Shown here piece by piece: positions 23,137 through 31,469 of a stretch of 64,000 bases of DNA (within the stretch, counting starts at the first letter, position 1; every line of letters starts with the position of its first letter). A program made the translations under genes and the position numbers. The DNA lies in the NCBI RefSeq assembly GCF_001552075.1, contig NZ_BCQM01000007.1, forward strand, positions 62,001 to 126,000, in the 5' to 3' direction. The notes below the pieces were generated by a model. The model did not search any database, had not been told where the DNA came from, and saw only the letters and a program-made list of their open reading frames with translations. This stretch comes from Arthrobacter luteolus NBRC 107841 (GTDB taxonomy: Bacteria > Actinomycetota > Actinomycetes > Actinomycetales > Micrococcaceae).

Positions 23137-25497
23137 GTGGTGGCTGTGCCAAGCAAGGCTCCGAAAGATGGAATCGACGAATCCGAGCTGCGGATCGGTG
23201 AACCGAAAACACATGCCGTCGGTCTGCCGGCCGTCATCAATTCCCTCCGCCTCTCCTTCGATCAGATGGGGCCGCTGCGCAGTGCACAGACGCTGCTGCA
23301 GGTGAACCAGAAGAAGGGCTTTGACTGCCCCGGGTGCGCCTGGCCGGAGGGCGACAAGCGGCACGCCGCGGAATTCTGCGAAAACGGCGCCAAGGCCGTC
23401 GCGGAGGAAGCCACCAAGCGCCGGGTTCCGCCGGAGTTCTTTGCCCGGCATTCGGTAGCGGACATGCTGGCGAAGGACGACTACTGGCTGGGCCAGCAGG
23501 GCCGCCTCACCCATCCCATGCTGCTCGACGCCGGCGCCACGCATTACCGCCCGGTCACCTGGGACGACGCCTACGACCTCATCGTCGAAGAGCTCGGGGC
23601 CATGGACTCCCCCGACCAGGCCGTGTTCTACACCTCCGGGCGCACCTCCAACGAGGCAGCATTCCTCTACCAGCTGATGGTCCGGGGAATCGGCACCAAC
23701 AACCTGCCGGACTGCTCCAACATGTGCCACGAGTCCTCCGGCTCGGCCCTCACCGAGACCCTGGGCATCGGCAAGGGCACCGTCAGCCTGGACGACGTCC
23801 AGAGCGCGGAACTGATCATCGTGGCCGGACAGAATCCCGGCACCAACCATCCGCGGATGCTCACGGCCCTGGAGCGCGCGAAGAAGAACGGGGCCACCAT
23901 CATCGCGGTGAACCCGCTGCCGGAGGCCGGGCTGCTCCGGTTCGACAACCCGCAGAAGGCATCGGGTCTCCTGGGCACCAGGTTCGGCGGCGGCACCCAG
24001 CTCGCTGACGACTTCCTGCAGATCCGACTCGGCGGGGACCAGGCGCTGTTCCAGGGCCTGGGCAAGTACCTGCTGGAGCAGGAGGAAGAGCACGGCAACG
24101 TCTTCGACCACCAGTTCATCAACTCCTACACCGACGGACTGGACGGGTACCTTGCCGCCATCCGCCAGGTGTCCTGGGAGGAAATCTGCAAGGCCAGCGG
24201 CCTGACCCGGGCTCAGATCGAGTCGGCCGGGGCGCGCATGATTGCCGCGAAGTCCACCGTGGTCTGCTGGGCCATGGGACTGACCCAGCACAAGCATTCC
24301 GTGCCCATGCTCCGCGACGTCGTCAACGTCCTGCTCCTTCAGGGCAACATGGGACGGCCCGGGGCCGGTGTCTGCCCGGTCCGAGGCCATTCCAATGTCC
24401 AGGGCGACCGGACCATGGGCATCTTCGAGCGGATGCCCGAGGCCTTCCATGACCGGCTCGACGGCGAGTTCGGCTTTGCGTCCCCGCGCAGGCACGGTTT
24501 TGACACCGTCAACGCGATCCGGGCCATGCGGGATTCCAAGGTCCGCGTGTTTATGGCCATGGGCGGGAACTTCATCCGGGCCACGCCGGACTCCGACGTC
24601 ACGGAAGAGGCCCTGCGCAACACCGCACTGACCGTGCAGGTATCGACGAAGCTGAACAAATCACACCTGGTTCACGGGCGGCGTGCACTGATCCTGCCGG
24701 CACTTGGCCGCACGGACCGGGACACCCAGGCCGGCGGCGACCAGCGGGTCACCGTGGAGGACTCCATGAGCGCGGTCCACGCCTCCCAGGGCAGGCTGGA
24801 CCCGCCCGGGCCGCAGGTACGGTCGGAGGTCGCCATCGTGTGCGAGCTCTCCGAGCGGCTTTTCACCGGGACCCGGGCTCCGTTCCGCTCGAACGCCCCC
24901 AAACTGGACTGGATCGCCGCCCGGGCTGACTACTCGGTGATCCGCAGCCACATCGAAAACGTGATCCCGGGCTTTGAGGGATTCGAAGGCAAGCTCAAGC
25001 GCGGCGGCGGAGGATTCGTGCTCCCCAACGGCCCCCGGGACGGCCGCAAGTTCGCCACGGCCACCGGCAAGGCCCGTTTCACGGCAAATGAGCTGCAGTA
25101 CCCGAAGGTTCCCGAAGGCAGGCTCATCCTGCAGACACTGCGTGCACATGACCAGTACAACACCACGATCTACGCCAAGGACGACCGTTACCGCGGCATT
25201 TACGGCGGGCGCCGCGTTGTGTTCGTCAACGCCGAAGACCTGGCTGCGGCCGGCCTGCAGGACGGAGACCTGGTGGACATGGTCTCGGAGTACGAGGACG
25301 GTGTAGAGCGCCGGGCCGAGAGTTTCCGGGCCGTCGCCTACAGCACGCCTGTCGGCTGTGCTGCCGCCTACTACCCGGAGGCGAACGTGCTGGTGCCGCT
25401 GGACTCCGTCGCCGATGTCAGCGGCACCCCCACCTCCAAGTCGGTGATTATCCGGCTGGAGCCTGCCGCACCTGCCATGGCAGGGGAAGCGCGGTAA
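23137..25497 (+). CDS. FdhF/YdeP-type molybdopterin oxidoreductase (formate dehydrogenase-like)
   Basis: This ~786-residue alpha subunit binds a bis-molybdopterin guanine dinucleotide cofactor. An N-terminal Cys pattern (FDCPGCAWPEGDK, then FCENG) may hold an Fe-S cluster. SNMCHESSG provides a Cys197-His pair, matching the Sec/Cys-His site that ligates Mo in formate dehydrogenases. Further landmarks are VAGQNPGTNHPRML, LLQGNMGRPGAGVCPVRGHSN and a C-terminal molydopterin-dinucleotide domain (TLRAHDQYNTTIY, then EDLAAAGLQDGDLV). Three GTG codons at 23137, 23140 and 23146 compete as starts; AAGGA at 23131-23135 favours one of the later two. The adjacent fdhD supports formate dehydrogenase activity, but the TIGR01701-like family also includes acid-stress proteins, and no electron-transfer subunit is nearby. 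The 3' end overlaps moeA by 50 bases. Confidence 0.9.
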   Translation: MVAVPSKAPKDGIDESELRIGEPKTHAVGLPAVINSLRLSFDQMGPLRSAQTLLQVNQKKGFDCPGCAWPEGDKRHAAEFCENGAKAVAEEATKRRVPPEFFARHSVADMLAKDDYWLGQQGRLTHPMLLDAGATHYRPVTWDDAYDLIVEELGAMDSPDQAVFYTSGRTSNEAAFLYQLMVRGIGTNNLPDCSNMCHESSGSALTETLGIGKGTVSLDDVQSAELIIVAGQNPGTNHPRMLTALERAKKNGATIIAVNPLPEAGLLRFDNPQKASGLLGTRFGGGTQLADDFLQIRLGGDQALFQGLGKYLLEQEEEHGNVFDHQFINSYTDGLDGYLAAIRQVSWEEICKASGLTRAQIESAGARMIAAKSTVVCWAMGLTQHKHSVPMLRDVVNVLLLQGNMGRPGAGVCPVRGHSNVQGDRTMGIFERMPEAFHDRLDGEFGFASPRRHGFDTVNAIRAMRDSKVRVFMAMGGNFIRATPDSDVTEEALRNTALTVQVSTKLNKSHLVHGRRALILPALGRTDRDTQAGGDQRVTVEDSMSAVHASQGRLDPPGPQVRSEVAIVCELSERLFTGTRAPFRSNAPKLDWIAARADYSVIRSHIENVIPGFEGFEGKLKRGGGGFVLPNGPRDGRKFATATGKARFTANELQYPKVPEGRLILQTLRAHDQYNTTIYAKDDRYRGIYGGRRVVFVNAEDLAAAGLQDGDLVDMVSEYEDGVERRAESFRAVAYSTPVGCAAAYYPEANVLVPLDSVADVSGTPTSKSVIIRLEPAAPAMAGEAR

Positions 25498-26740
25498 CCG
25501 TCTCATCCGCGGTGCACCCGGCTTCGGGGATCACCATCACAGCGTCGGCGTCCGCCAGGCCGCGGAGCATCCCCGAACGGTAATACTGCGACGGTACGGA
25601 GCGTCCGTCCTGGATCCGGCTCGGAACCAGCCGGGTCCGGCCGGGCAGCGGATCGATGTCGACGCCGGCCAGGACGTGGCGCTCCCGGGGGAACTCCTCA
25701 CCCCGCAGCCCGGCCAGCAGCGGCTGCAGCACGGTGAACACGGCCATCATGGCAGCGAGGGGGTTCCCTGGCAGTGCCACAACGAACCGTCCGTCGGGCA
25801 GGCGGGCCAGCAGAGTGGGATGGCCGGGACGCATCGCGATCCCGTCGATCAGCAGTTCAGCATCAACTTCGCTGAGCGCACGCCGCAGATGGTCTGCAGC
25901 GGAGGTCCCCGTGCCGCCGGTGGTCACCAGTACGTCCCCGGAGGACATGGCCAGCGATGCTTCGTCGACGGCGTCGGTGCTGAGCGCGGCAATAACGTCG
26001 TCCAGCCGGTCGGCGAGGCGGCAAACGGCGTCGACCCGGCCTCCCAGCATGCCGATCAGCTGCGGCATCTGCGGCCCGAAAGTGTCCCGGACCTGCCCCG
26101 AATCCGGCAGCCCGGCTTCGATCACTTCATCACCGGTCAGCAGCAGGGACACGCGCGGAGCACGCAGCACTGGCAGGGTGTCATGACCGCAGACGGCGGC
26201 CAAGGCAATATGCGCCGGGTTCAGGACGGTTCCGGCAGCAATGACGGTCTCCCCCGCTGCTGCTTCTTCTCCCGCCGGCCGGATGTGCTCGCCGGGGCGT
26301 GGCTCGTCGCTCCGGGCCGAGGGCCCCGGGACCAGTGTTGCAGGTTCCTCCGTGCTCAGCTGGCCGTGTTCTGAACGCAGGATGGCTTCTCCTCCCGCAG
26401 GAACCAGTCCTCCGGTGAGGATGGGTACCGCTTCGCCGGGCTGCAGCGGCCGGCGGCCCGACTCCTTGTGGATCTGCCAGCGTTCGTGCTCGGGTTCCTC
26501 GGAGCTGACGATCTTCCAGGGCGGCGGGCCGGCCACGGCCCAGCCGTCCATGGCCGAGGAGGCATAGTGCGGAACCGGCTGGAGAGCGGGGGCATCCACC
26601 GCCAAGGTCAGTCCCAGTGCCTCCGCAAGCGGTACGGTCTCAAACGGCAGCGGACGGGCGGCTGCGTAGGCCGCTTTGCGGGCCTGGTCCCAGGAGGTGT
26701 TGGGCTGCAGCGGAAGGATCACCGGCACCGGCCCGTTCAC
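25448..26740 (-). CDS. moeA: Molybdopterin molybdenumtransferase
   Basis: MoeA inserts molybdate into adenylated molybdopterin to give Mo-cofactor. This 430-residue protein has the expected landmarks: AMDGWAV in domain I, VPILTGGLVPAGG, SLLLTGDEVIEAG, the substrate-binding TTGGTGTS and ALPGNPLAAM. The GTG start at 26738-26740 overlaps the stop of the DUF6457 gene (GTGA), which indicates translational coupling. The frame runs further upstream but into the neighbouring gene. The 3' end lies within the last 50 bases of the convergent oxidoreductase gene. Confidence 0.95.
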   Translation of the reverse strand: MNGPVPVILPLQPNTSWDQARKAAYAAARPLPFETVPLAEALGLTLAVDAPALQPVPHYASSAMDGWAVAGPPPWKIVSSEEPEHERWQIHKESGRRPLQPGEAVPILTGGLVPAGGEAILRSEHGQLSTEEPATLVPGPSARSDEPRPGEHIRPAGEEAAAGETVIAAGTVLNPAHIALAAVCGHDTLPVLRAPRVSLLLTGDEVIEAGLPDSGQVRDTFGPQMPQLIGMLGGRVDAVCRLADRLDDVIAALSTDAVDEASLAMSSGDVLVTTGGTGTSAADHLRRALSEVDAELLIDGIAMRPGHPTLLARLPDGRFVVALPGNPLAAMMAVFTVLQPLLAGLRGEEFPRERHVLAGVDIDPLPGRTRLVPSRIQDGRSVPSQYYRSGMLRGLADADAVMVIPEAGCTADETVTALPLPWQVRQAPAG

Positions 26741-27018
26741 TTGCCTGCCTCCGGAGCGGCGGCGTCGCATTCCCGTTGGGCCGCCCGGATAGCCGCGCGC
26801 ATGGCGAGGTTCTCGTCGGCTTGTCCGCTGCCCGCCGCCAGACCGGCGGCGAGGCCTGCGATGAACGTCGTCAGCGGCGCCGCCGGACGGACAACGTTAT
26901 GGGCTGCTGCCGCTGCGAGGTCCAGGACGGCGTCAATGTCGACTGCTGTTCCCTCAAGCTCCAGGGAGCGCAGCAGCTGCTGCGTCCAGGCCTCAAGTGT
27001 TTCCTGCTGGCTTCCCAT
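26737..27018 (-). CDS. DUF6457-like small protein of the molybdenum-cofactor operon
   Basis: This 93-residue helical protein (ETLEAWTQQLLRSLEL, later VLDLAAAAAHNVVRPAAPLT and FIAGLAAG) resembles the DUF6457 proteins encoded beside mobA and moeA in Actinobacteria. The function is unknown. Similar LAxxxAHxxxRPAAP stretches occur fused to MobA or MoeA in related genomes, as I recall, so a role in cofactor assembly is likely. Of two adjacent ATG codons, the one at 27016-27018 has the better spacing to AGGAG. Its stop overlaps the moeA start. Confidence 0.8.
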   Translation of the reverse strand: MGSQQETLEAWTQQLLRSLELEGTAVDIDAVLDLAAAAAHNVVRPAAPLTTFIAGLAAGLAAGSGQADENLAMRAAIRAAQRECDAAAPEAGK

Positions 27019-27064
27019 CATGGCTCCTTTTGTTCCTGGGCGTCGCTGCGGAACCGGCAGGGTC

Positions 27065-27739
27065 TCAGGCAGTGCGGTTACCCGGCCTGATCCCCCACTT
27101 TCCGGCATCAGCCCAGGTGTCCACATCAGCGGTGCTTCCCTCCGGCACGGCAACCTCTCTCCACTGCACCCTAGCAAGGAGGCGGAACATTGATAGATTC
27201 TCCAGGCTGCCGGGCTGTCCGCCCACGGCAGTGCGCAGGTCGCCGGTCCGGTACAGGGCGGCCAGGGGCTGCAGTGAACCACCGCTGTCCTTCGCCATGA
27301 TGGACTGGCCTGCCTCACCGGCGGCCTCGGCAAGAAGCGCCCGGACAGCACCGCCGGCGTCGGGCATGTCGCAGGCCAGCACCAGGGTCCAGGGCGGCGC
27401 CGGATCGCCGGGACCAGGGACAGGCTCAGCGCTCCCGGCGGTATCGGTTCCGTAGAGGGCGGTCACGGCAGCCCCGACGGCGGCAGCGGGACCCGCGAAG
27501 ACCGGCTCCTCGCGGACAAAGAAGCACTGCGGCGGTACGGCGGGCAGGGCAGCTTCCAGCTGTGCGGGCCCGGCAATGGCGACTCTGCGGGCCTGGCGGA
27601 CAGTGCCCAGCGTGCGTTCGAGCAGGCTCTGTCCGTCAATCCGGAGTTCGGCCTTGGGCACTCCGCCCAGCCGCGAGGACCTCCCGCCGGCAAGGATGAT
27701 GGCGTTGAAGGCGGGTGGCTGGGCGGCGGCAGGCGCCAT
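27065..27739 (-). CDS. mobA: Molybdenum cofactor guanylyltransferase
   Basis: MobA attaches GMP to Mo-molybdopterin to form the guanine dinucleotide cofactor used by FdhF-type enzymes. The 224-residue protein starts the nucleotidyltransferase fold with AIILAGGRSSRLGGVPKAEL and continues with VLACDMPDAG, whose Asp binds Mg2+. The ATG at 27737-27739 overlaps the TGA of the HNH gene (ATGA). A short low-complexity insert (TAGSAEPVPGPGDPAPP) precedes the metal motif. Order mobA, DUF6457, moeA on one strand supports a single transcript. Confidence 0.93.
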   Translation of the reverse strand: MAPAAAQPPAFNAIILAGGRSSRLGGVPKAELRIDGQSLLERTLGTVRQARRVAIAGPAQLEAALPAVPPQCFFVREEPVFAGPAAAVGAAVTALYGTDTAGSAEPVPGPGDPAPPWTLVLACDMPDAGGAVRALLAEAAGEAGQSIMAKDSGGSLQPLAALYRTGDLRTAVGGQPGSLENLSMFRLLARVQWREVAVPEGSTADVDTWADAGKWGIRPGNRTA

Positions 27740-28236
27740 CAGGCAGCCGTATCGCCGAGGAAAGGACTCCATTGCGCCGCCGGCTGTTCGAGTTCGCGGA
27801 TCTGCCAGCGGACACCGATCGGCGGCCGTGGCGTGAAGCGCAGCTTCCAGCCGAGCTGGTTCAACGTTTTGTCCCCCTTGTTGTTGTTGCAGCGCAGGCA
27901 GCACGCGACCAGGTTCTCCCAGCTGTCCTCACCACCCCGGGATTTGGCTACCACGTGGTCCACGGTGGATGCCTGTTTGCCGCAGTACGCACAGGAATGG
28001 CCGTCGCGCCGCAGGACTCCCCTGCGGGTGGCAACGGTCTCCGCACGGTAGGGAATGTTGACGTAGCGGTTGAGCAGGATGACCGAAGGCCGTCCAAAAA
28101 CATCGGCCGGGCTGACCACGGGCACACCGCTCTCGGCCAGCACGCTCGCTTTCCCGGTCAGCACCAGGACCAGTGCGCGCCGGAAGGTGACAACTGCCAG
28201 CGGTTCGTAGCCCGCATTCAGAACCAGCGTTCGCAT
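27739..28236 (-). CDS. HNH endonuclease
   Basis: This 165-residue protein has a complete zinc-type HNH nuclease motif: CAYCGKQASTVDHVVAKSRGG with ENLVACCLRCNNNKGDKT, including the two CxxC pairs, the catalytic His in the DHV step and the closing Asn/Asp residues. The N-terminal half (MRTLVLNAGYEPLAVVTFRRAL) is the conserved part of a widespread actinobacterial and cyanobacterial HNH family of unknown target. The stop overlaps the mobA start. The 168 bases upstream (28237-28404) hold no other gene. Confidence 0.92.
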   Translation of the reverse strand: MRTLVLNAGYEPLAVVTFRRALVLVLTGKASVLAESGVPVVSPADVFGRPSVILLNRYVNIPYRAETVATRRGVLRRDGHSCAYCGKQASTVDHVVAKSRGGEDSWENLVACCLRCNNNKGDKTLNQLGWKLRFTPRPPIGVRWQIRELEQPAAQWSPFLGDTAA

Positions 28237-28404
28237 GCACGTTCCTCTTCGCCTGCCCGCGGGCCCGGCGAGAGAAAAAGTTCACCGGCACACTGCGGTA
28301 CTTCGAATCTTCATTGCAAGGGTAAGCCGCGACCGGGGATTCCCGCTATTTATCGGCCGCGAAACTCCGGATGCTTTGCACCCCTGTGTAGCAGCAGGAA
28401 ACAA

Positions 28405-28436
28405 CAAAGGACCCTCCCACAGGGGAGGGTCCTTTG
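28405..28436 (-). terminator. Terminator of the NlpC/P60 operon
   Basis: CAAAGGACCCTCCC (28405-28418) pairs perfectly with GGGAGGGTCCTTTG (28423-28436) around a four-base loop. It lies 30 bases beyond the stop of the second NlpC/P60 gene and ahead of the HNH promoter region. Confidence 0.9.
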
Positions 28437-28465
28437 GCGAACTGTGTCAGGTTCTGGGTTTGCTG

Positions 28466-29230
28466 CTAGCCGCCTACGCGGATGTAGACGCCGCCGGAGC
28501 CAAGCTCGGCCGGTGCTACAACCGTCTGGTTGCCAAAGAAGCCGCCGTGGACGGCCTGCCCGTTGCCCACGTAGACAGCAATGTGGGCCATGCCCATGCC
28601 GCCGTCGGCGTAGTAGATCAGGTCTCCGGGAATCGCTTCACCCGCACTCACGGTGCGGCCGAGGGAGAGGTAACCCGCCGGCCATCCGTGGAAGTTGATC
28701 CCTGCTGCTGCCAGCGCGTTTGTCGCGAGCATGGTGCAGTCCTGCATCACACCGAGCTGGGCGTAGGCAGCCGCTGCGATAGTGGCGGCAGTCCCGGAGG
28801 AGGCAGCCGGGGCAGCGGAAGCCGCCGGAGCGGCCGCTGCCTGGGCAGTTGCCGCCTGGGCAGGAGCATCAGCTGCAGGGGTGTTGATTTCCTGCGACTG
28901 CACGGTCACGGTCTCGGCTACGGGCGCTTCGGCCACAATAACGCCCGGGACCGGAGCGAACTTGAGCTCGGGGCCTACGGCATCTGCGGGAACCTGCAAC
29001 GGAATGGAGGACAGATCCAGCTTGCTGGTCTGCACATCGCGGGACAGTTCCGGCGCCGCAGCATTAGCGGCGACGCCGGTGCTCAGCACCAGCCCGGAGG
29101 CGGCGGCGATGACGGCGGCCTGGCGGCCCACCGTTCCCGCGTTGGAAGTGACGGCGTCGGCCAGTGCAGTCAGCGAGCTGGTGCGCTGGACGGGCGCACG
29201 GTGACGGGCGCGCTCAGTTGTCGAGGTCAT
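28466..29230 (-). CDS. Exported NlpC/P60 peptidoglycan hydrolase (distal copy)
   Basis: This 254-residue cysteine peptidase probably cuts peptide stems of the cell wall. A signal peptide ends near ANAAA (about 58); an Ala/Pro-rich linker to residue ~147 precedes the catalytic domain. The domain has the nucleophile in MQDCTMLA (Cys165), the catalytic His in MAHIAVYVG (His216) and a third polar residue in VHGGFFGNQ. It shares the N-terminal pattern SNAGTVGRQAAV and the domain with the upstream neighbour, so the two are tandem paralogs. The 28-base gap places it in the same transcript, under the c-di-AMP riboswitch. Confidence 0.93.
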   Translation of the reverse strand: MTSTTERARHRAPVQRTSSLTALADAVTSNAGTVGRQAAVIAAASGLVLSTGVAANAAAPELSRDVQTSKLDLSSIPLQVPADAVGPELKFAPVPGVIVAEAPVAETVTVQSQEINTPAADAPAQAATAQAAAAPAASAAPAASSGTAATIAAAAYAQLGVMQDCTMLATNALAAAGINFHGWPAGYLSLGRTVSAGEAIPGDLIYYADGGMGMAHIAVYVGNGQAVHGGFFGNQTVVAPAELGSGGVYIRVGG

Positions 29231-29258
29231 GACGGTGTGCTCCGTTTATCTGGCAGCG

Positions 29259-30053
29259 TCAGCTGACGCGGACGAAGCTTGCGCCGGGAAGGTCGGACAG
29301 GGAGTGGAGGCCGGTGTTCATACCGTTGAGGCCACCGCTGATGACCTGGCCGTTTCCGACGTAGATCGCGACGTGCCCGCCGGTGATGACCAGATCGCCG
29401 GCCTGCGGGGTGCCAACTACGGAGCCGAAGGCGTAGAACTGGCTCGGGGCGAGGTCACCAACGGACTTGCCGACGGAGCGCAGGGCCTTCTCGACCATTG
29501 CGGTGCAGTCCTGCGCCACGCCGATCTGTGAGTAAGCGGAGGCAACCAGGCCCGCAGCAACGCCGCTGGCGCTGACTTCGGGAGCAGCTGCTGCCGGTGC
29601 GGAGGAGGCGGTGGTGACGCCGGAGGCGGCCGGTGCCGGTGCGGCTGCGGCCTGCTGGGCGGCGTATGCCTCCTGCTGGGCGGCAACAGCGGCAGCGGCT
29701 TCTTCTGCCGCGGCAAGCTCGGCGGCTGCAATCTGTGCGCGGGTTTCGGCCCCGGAGAGCGATCCCGCAAGGGGAGCTACCGGAAGGTCGAAGGGTGCCT
29801 GCTCGGAGACCGTCACGGTCCCGTTGGAGGTCACAACGTTGAGGGGAGTTGATTCAAGGGCCTGGCGGTCGGTGGAAACCGGTGCGGCCTGTGCCGGCAG
29901 GCCAGCGGCCAGAACAAGGCCGGAAGCTGCGACGACGACGGCGGCCTGGCGGCCGACGGTACCTGCGTTGGCGGTTACGGCCTTGGAGAATGCCGTAAGC
30001 GGGCTGGATTGAACCGAGGCAGCACGATGGCGGCCGGAATTGATTGATGACAC
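29259..30053 (-). CDS. Exported NlpC/P60 peptidoglycan hydrolase (proximal copy)
   Basis: This ~264-residue paralog has a signal peptide ending near AQAAP (about 57) and an Ala/Glu/Gln-rich helical linker (about 104-140, likely coiled coil). The catalytic domain contains AQDCTAMVEKAL (Cys183) and GGHVAIYVGNGQ (His227). I choose the GTG at 30051-30053 because GGAGAGG lies about eight bases upstream; a TTG at 30069-30071 would overlap that ribosome site. The leader ahead carries a c-di-AMP riboswitch whose 3' end is only 20 bases from the start. Confidence 0.92.
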   Translation of the reverse strand: MSSINSGRHRAASVQSSPLTAFSKAVTANAGTVGRQAAVVVAASGLVLAAGLPAQAAPVSTDRQALESTPLNVVTSNGTVTVSEQAPFDLPVAPLAGSLSGAETRAQIAAAELAAAEEAAAAVAAQQEAYAAQQAAAAPAPAASGVTTASSAPAAAAPEVSASGVAAGLVASAYSQIGVAQDCTAMVEKALRSVGKSVGDLAPSQFYAFGSVVGTPQAGDLVITGGHVAIYVGNGQVISGGLNGMNTGLHSLSDLPGASFVRVS

Positions 30054-30072
30054 AGTTTTTGCCTCTCCCAAT

Positions 30073-30192
30073 GCCTACGAGGTGAGCTGTCGGATTCGGA
30101 TGGGAGTCACCCGGTTGCTGGACCGCTAAGTCCGGCAACTTAACCCCTAGGGCTTCTTGCGAAACCCGAAATTGGTTCCCCCGCCTCTGCCA
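30073..30192 (-). promoter_or_regulatory. ydaO-yuaA (c-di-AMP) riboswitch before the NlpC/P60 operon
   Basis: Read on the minus strand, the conserved parts of the ydaO class occur in order: GGCGGGGGAACCAA at the 5' side, a CCCTAGGGGTTAAG segment, and the 3' signature CCGAATCCGACAGCTCACC followed by TCGTAGGC. This class binds two c-di-AMP molecules and usually turns expression off. In Actinobacteria it precedes cell-wall hydrolases, as here. Ends are approximate. Confidence 0.92.
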
Positions 30193-30247
30193 TGCGATTT
30201 TGCGAACGGATCTCAAACGGTGGCAGAGCTCGGCGATCTGTTTGAGA

Positions 30248-30310
30248 GTGCCTGATCTTTGGCCAATCAGGCACGGTGACGAGAATATAACAACATCAAG
30301 GAAATGTCAC
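30248..30310 (-). promoter_or_regulatory. Promoter of the NlpC/P60 operon with start-proximal hairpin
   Basis: On the minus strand GTGACA (30305-30310) and TATTCT (30282-30287) are separated by exactly 17 bases. Transcription would start near 30275. GTGCCTGAT (30248-30256) pairs perfectly with ATCAGGCAC (30266-30274), so the RNA would begin with a stable hairpin. This hairpin could also act as terminator for the upstream M23 gene. Confidence 0.7.
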
Positions 30311-30339
30311 GCTCAGGTCACGAAAGGGTGTTGGAGCGG

Positions 30340-31107
30340 TCACAACCAGCCGAGAGGGTCGACAGGCGAGCCGTTGACGAGTACTTCAAAATGCAGGTGG
30401 CAGCCCGTGGAGGCACCCGTGGTGCCGCTGGCTCCCACCAGGTCCCCGCGCTGGACTTCGTCGCCCACAGAGACGCTGATGGCCGACAGGTGGTTGTAGG
30501 TGGTTTCCACACCGTTGCCGTGGTCCACCACCACGCGGTTCCCGCCGCCGTAGGCATGCCAGCCGGCAGACTTGACCTTGCCGCTGGCGGCGGCGCTGAC
30601 TTCCGTGCCGCAGGCCGCGGCGAAGTCCTGCCCGGTGTGCAGCTCGCCTGCTGCTCCGGTGATCGGGCTGACCCGGTATCCGAAGGATGAGGTCTGCACC
30701 AGTTCGGAGTCCAGCGGAGTGGCGAGAGTGCCCTGCGCGGCTGCCGGCGTGACGTCCGTACCGGCGACAGTGAGTCCCTGCAGTTTCGCATCCGGATCGA
30801 ATTTGCTGGTCAGCGCGGCCCGGTCAAACTCCACGGTGGCGTTGGGATCAGCCGAAACCGGGGCCGGAGCCGCGGCGGGCTCCTGTGCCGGCAGGGGATC
30901 CACGGCCGCCGCGGTCGTCGGAAGCGCAACGGTCAGCACCAGCCCGGAGGCGGCAGCGGTGATGGCAAATTTCTGGGCTGATCCCCCCAGCGGGCGGCGG
31001 ACAGGTTCAGCGCGGCGCCGGCCCGTGGACCCGGCGGCAGCGCGTTGACGCAGTGGAGCGGCCGAGGTTTCGGCCCTGCGCCTGCCCGAAGCAGTGTGCT
31101 TCGACAA
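30340..31107 (-). CDS. Exported M23 (LytM-type) metallopeptidase
   Basis: This 255-residue zinc endopeptidase cleaves peptidoglycan cross-bridges or is a LytM-type activator. After a basic N-terminus and a hydrophobic segment (about 46-67), a linker leads to the domain with ligands in ELHTGQDFAA (His157, Asp161) and CHLHFEV (His239), plus VVDHGNGVETTYNHL. All metal ligands are present, so it should be active. The start is TTG at 31105-31107, supported by GAGAGGGA upstream; no ATG or GTG fits better. It has its own c-di-AMP riboswitch 20 bases before the start. Confidence 0.93.
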   Translation of the reverse strand: MSKHTASGRRRAETSAAPLRQRAAAGSTGRRRAEPVRRPLGGSAQKFAITAAASGLVLTVALPTTAAAVDPLPAQEPAAAPAPVSADPNATVEFDRAALTSKFDPDAKLQGLTVAGTDVTPAAAQGTLATPLDSELVQTSSFGYRVSPITGAAGELHTGQDFAAACGTEVSAAASGKVKSAGWHAYGGGNRVVVDHGNGVETTYNHLSAISVSVGDEVQRGDLVGASGTTGASTGCHLHFEVLVNGSPVDPLGWL

Positions 31108-31126
31108 GTGGTTCCCTCTCTACAAA

Positions 31127-31280
31127 GCCTGCGAAGTTAGCTGTCGGATTCGAGTAGAGAACTCGGCCCACGACGCACGGGGGTATCTGCTGTGCGGATA
31201 CTCCTGCGCTGCTCGGAGGCTTCACCCCAAGGCAGTGCTGCCACTGCCGGTTGATGGGTCCTCCGCCCCTGCCTGCGAAC
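31127..31280 (-). promoter_or_regulatory. ydaO-yuaA (c-di-AMP) riboswitch before the M23 gene
   Basis: The minus strand has GGGGCGGAGGACCCAT on the 5' side, CTTGGGGTGAAGCC in the middle and CTCGAATCCGACAGCTAAC with TTCGCAGGC at the 3' end, matching the ydaO class. Together with the copy at 30073-30192 it puts three hydrolase genes under c-di-AMP. The rest of the 362-base gap (31281-31469) holds the probable promoter; on the minus strand TATAGT at 31355-31360 is a candidate -10 box. Confidence 0.92.
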
Positions 31281-31469
31281 GGTTGCACCTGCGGTCCAGT
31301 GGCAGGGTTAGGCTGTCGGACCGGTGAACGGTGTTGTTGCTGTAGTCAGATGTCACTATAGGGGAAAAATGCCAAAAGATACCATTCCGTTACCGACGGT
31401 CAGGCGGCGGCGCAGCCGGCGCCGGCCGCTGCCGGTGAATGGCTGCGGGTTCCGGCGGCAGCGGACCGG

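Noticed and set aside
23125..24495. 456-codon minus-strand frame opposite the molybdopterin oxidoreductase
   Set aside because: It is the antisense shadow of a gene with clear conserved motifs.
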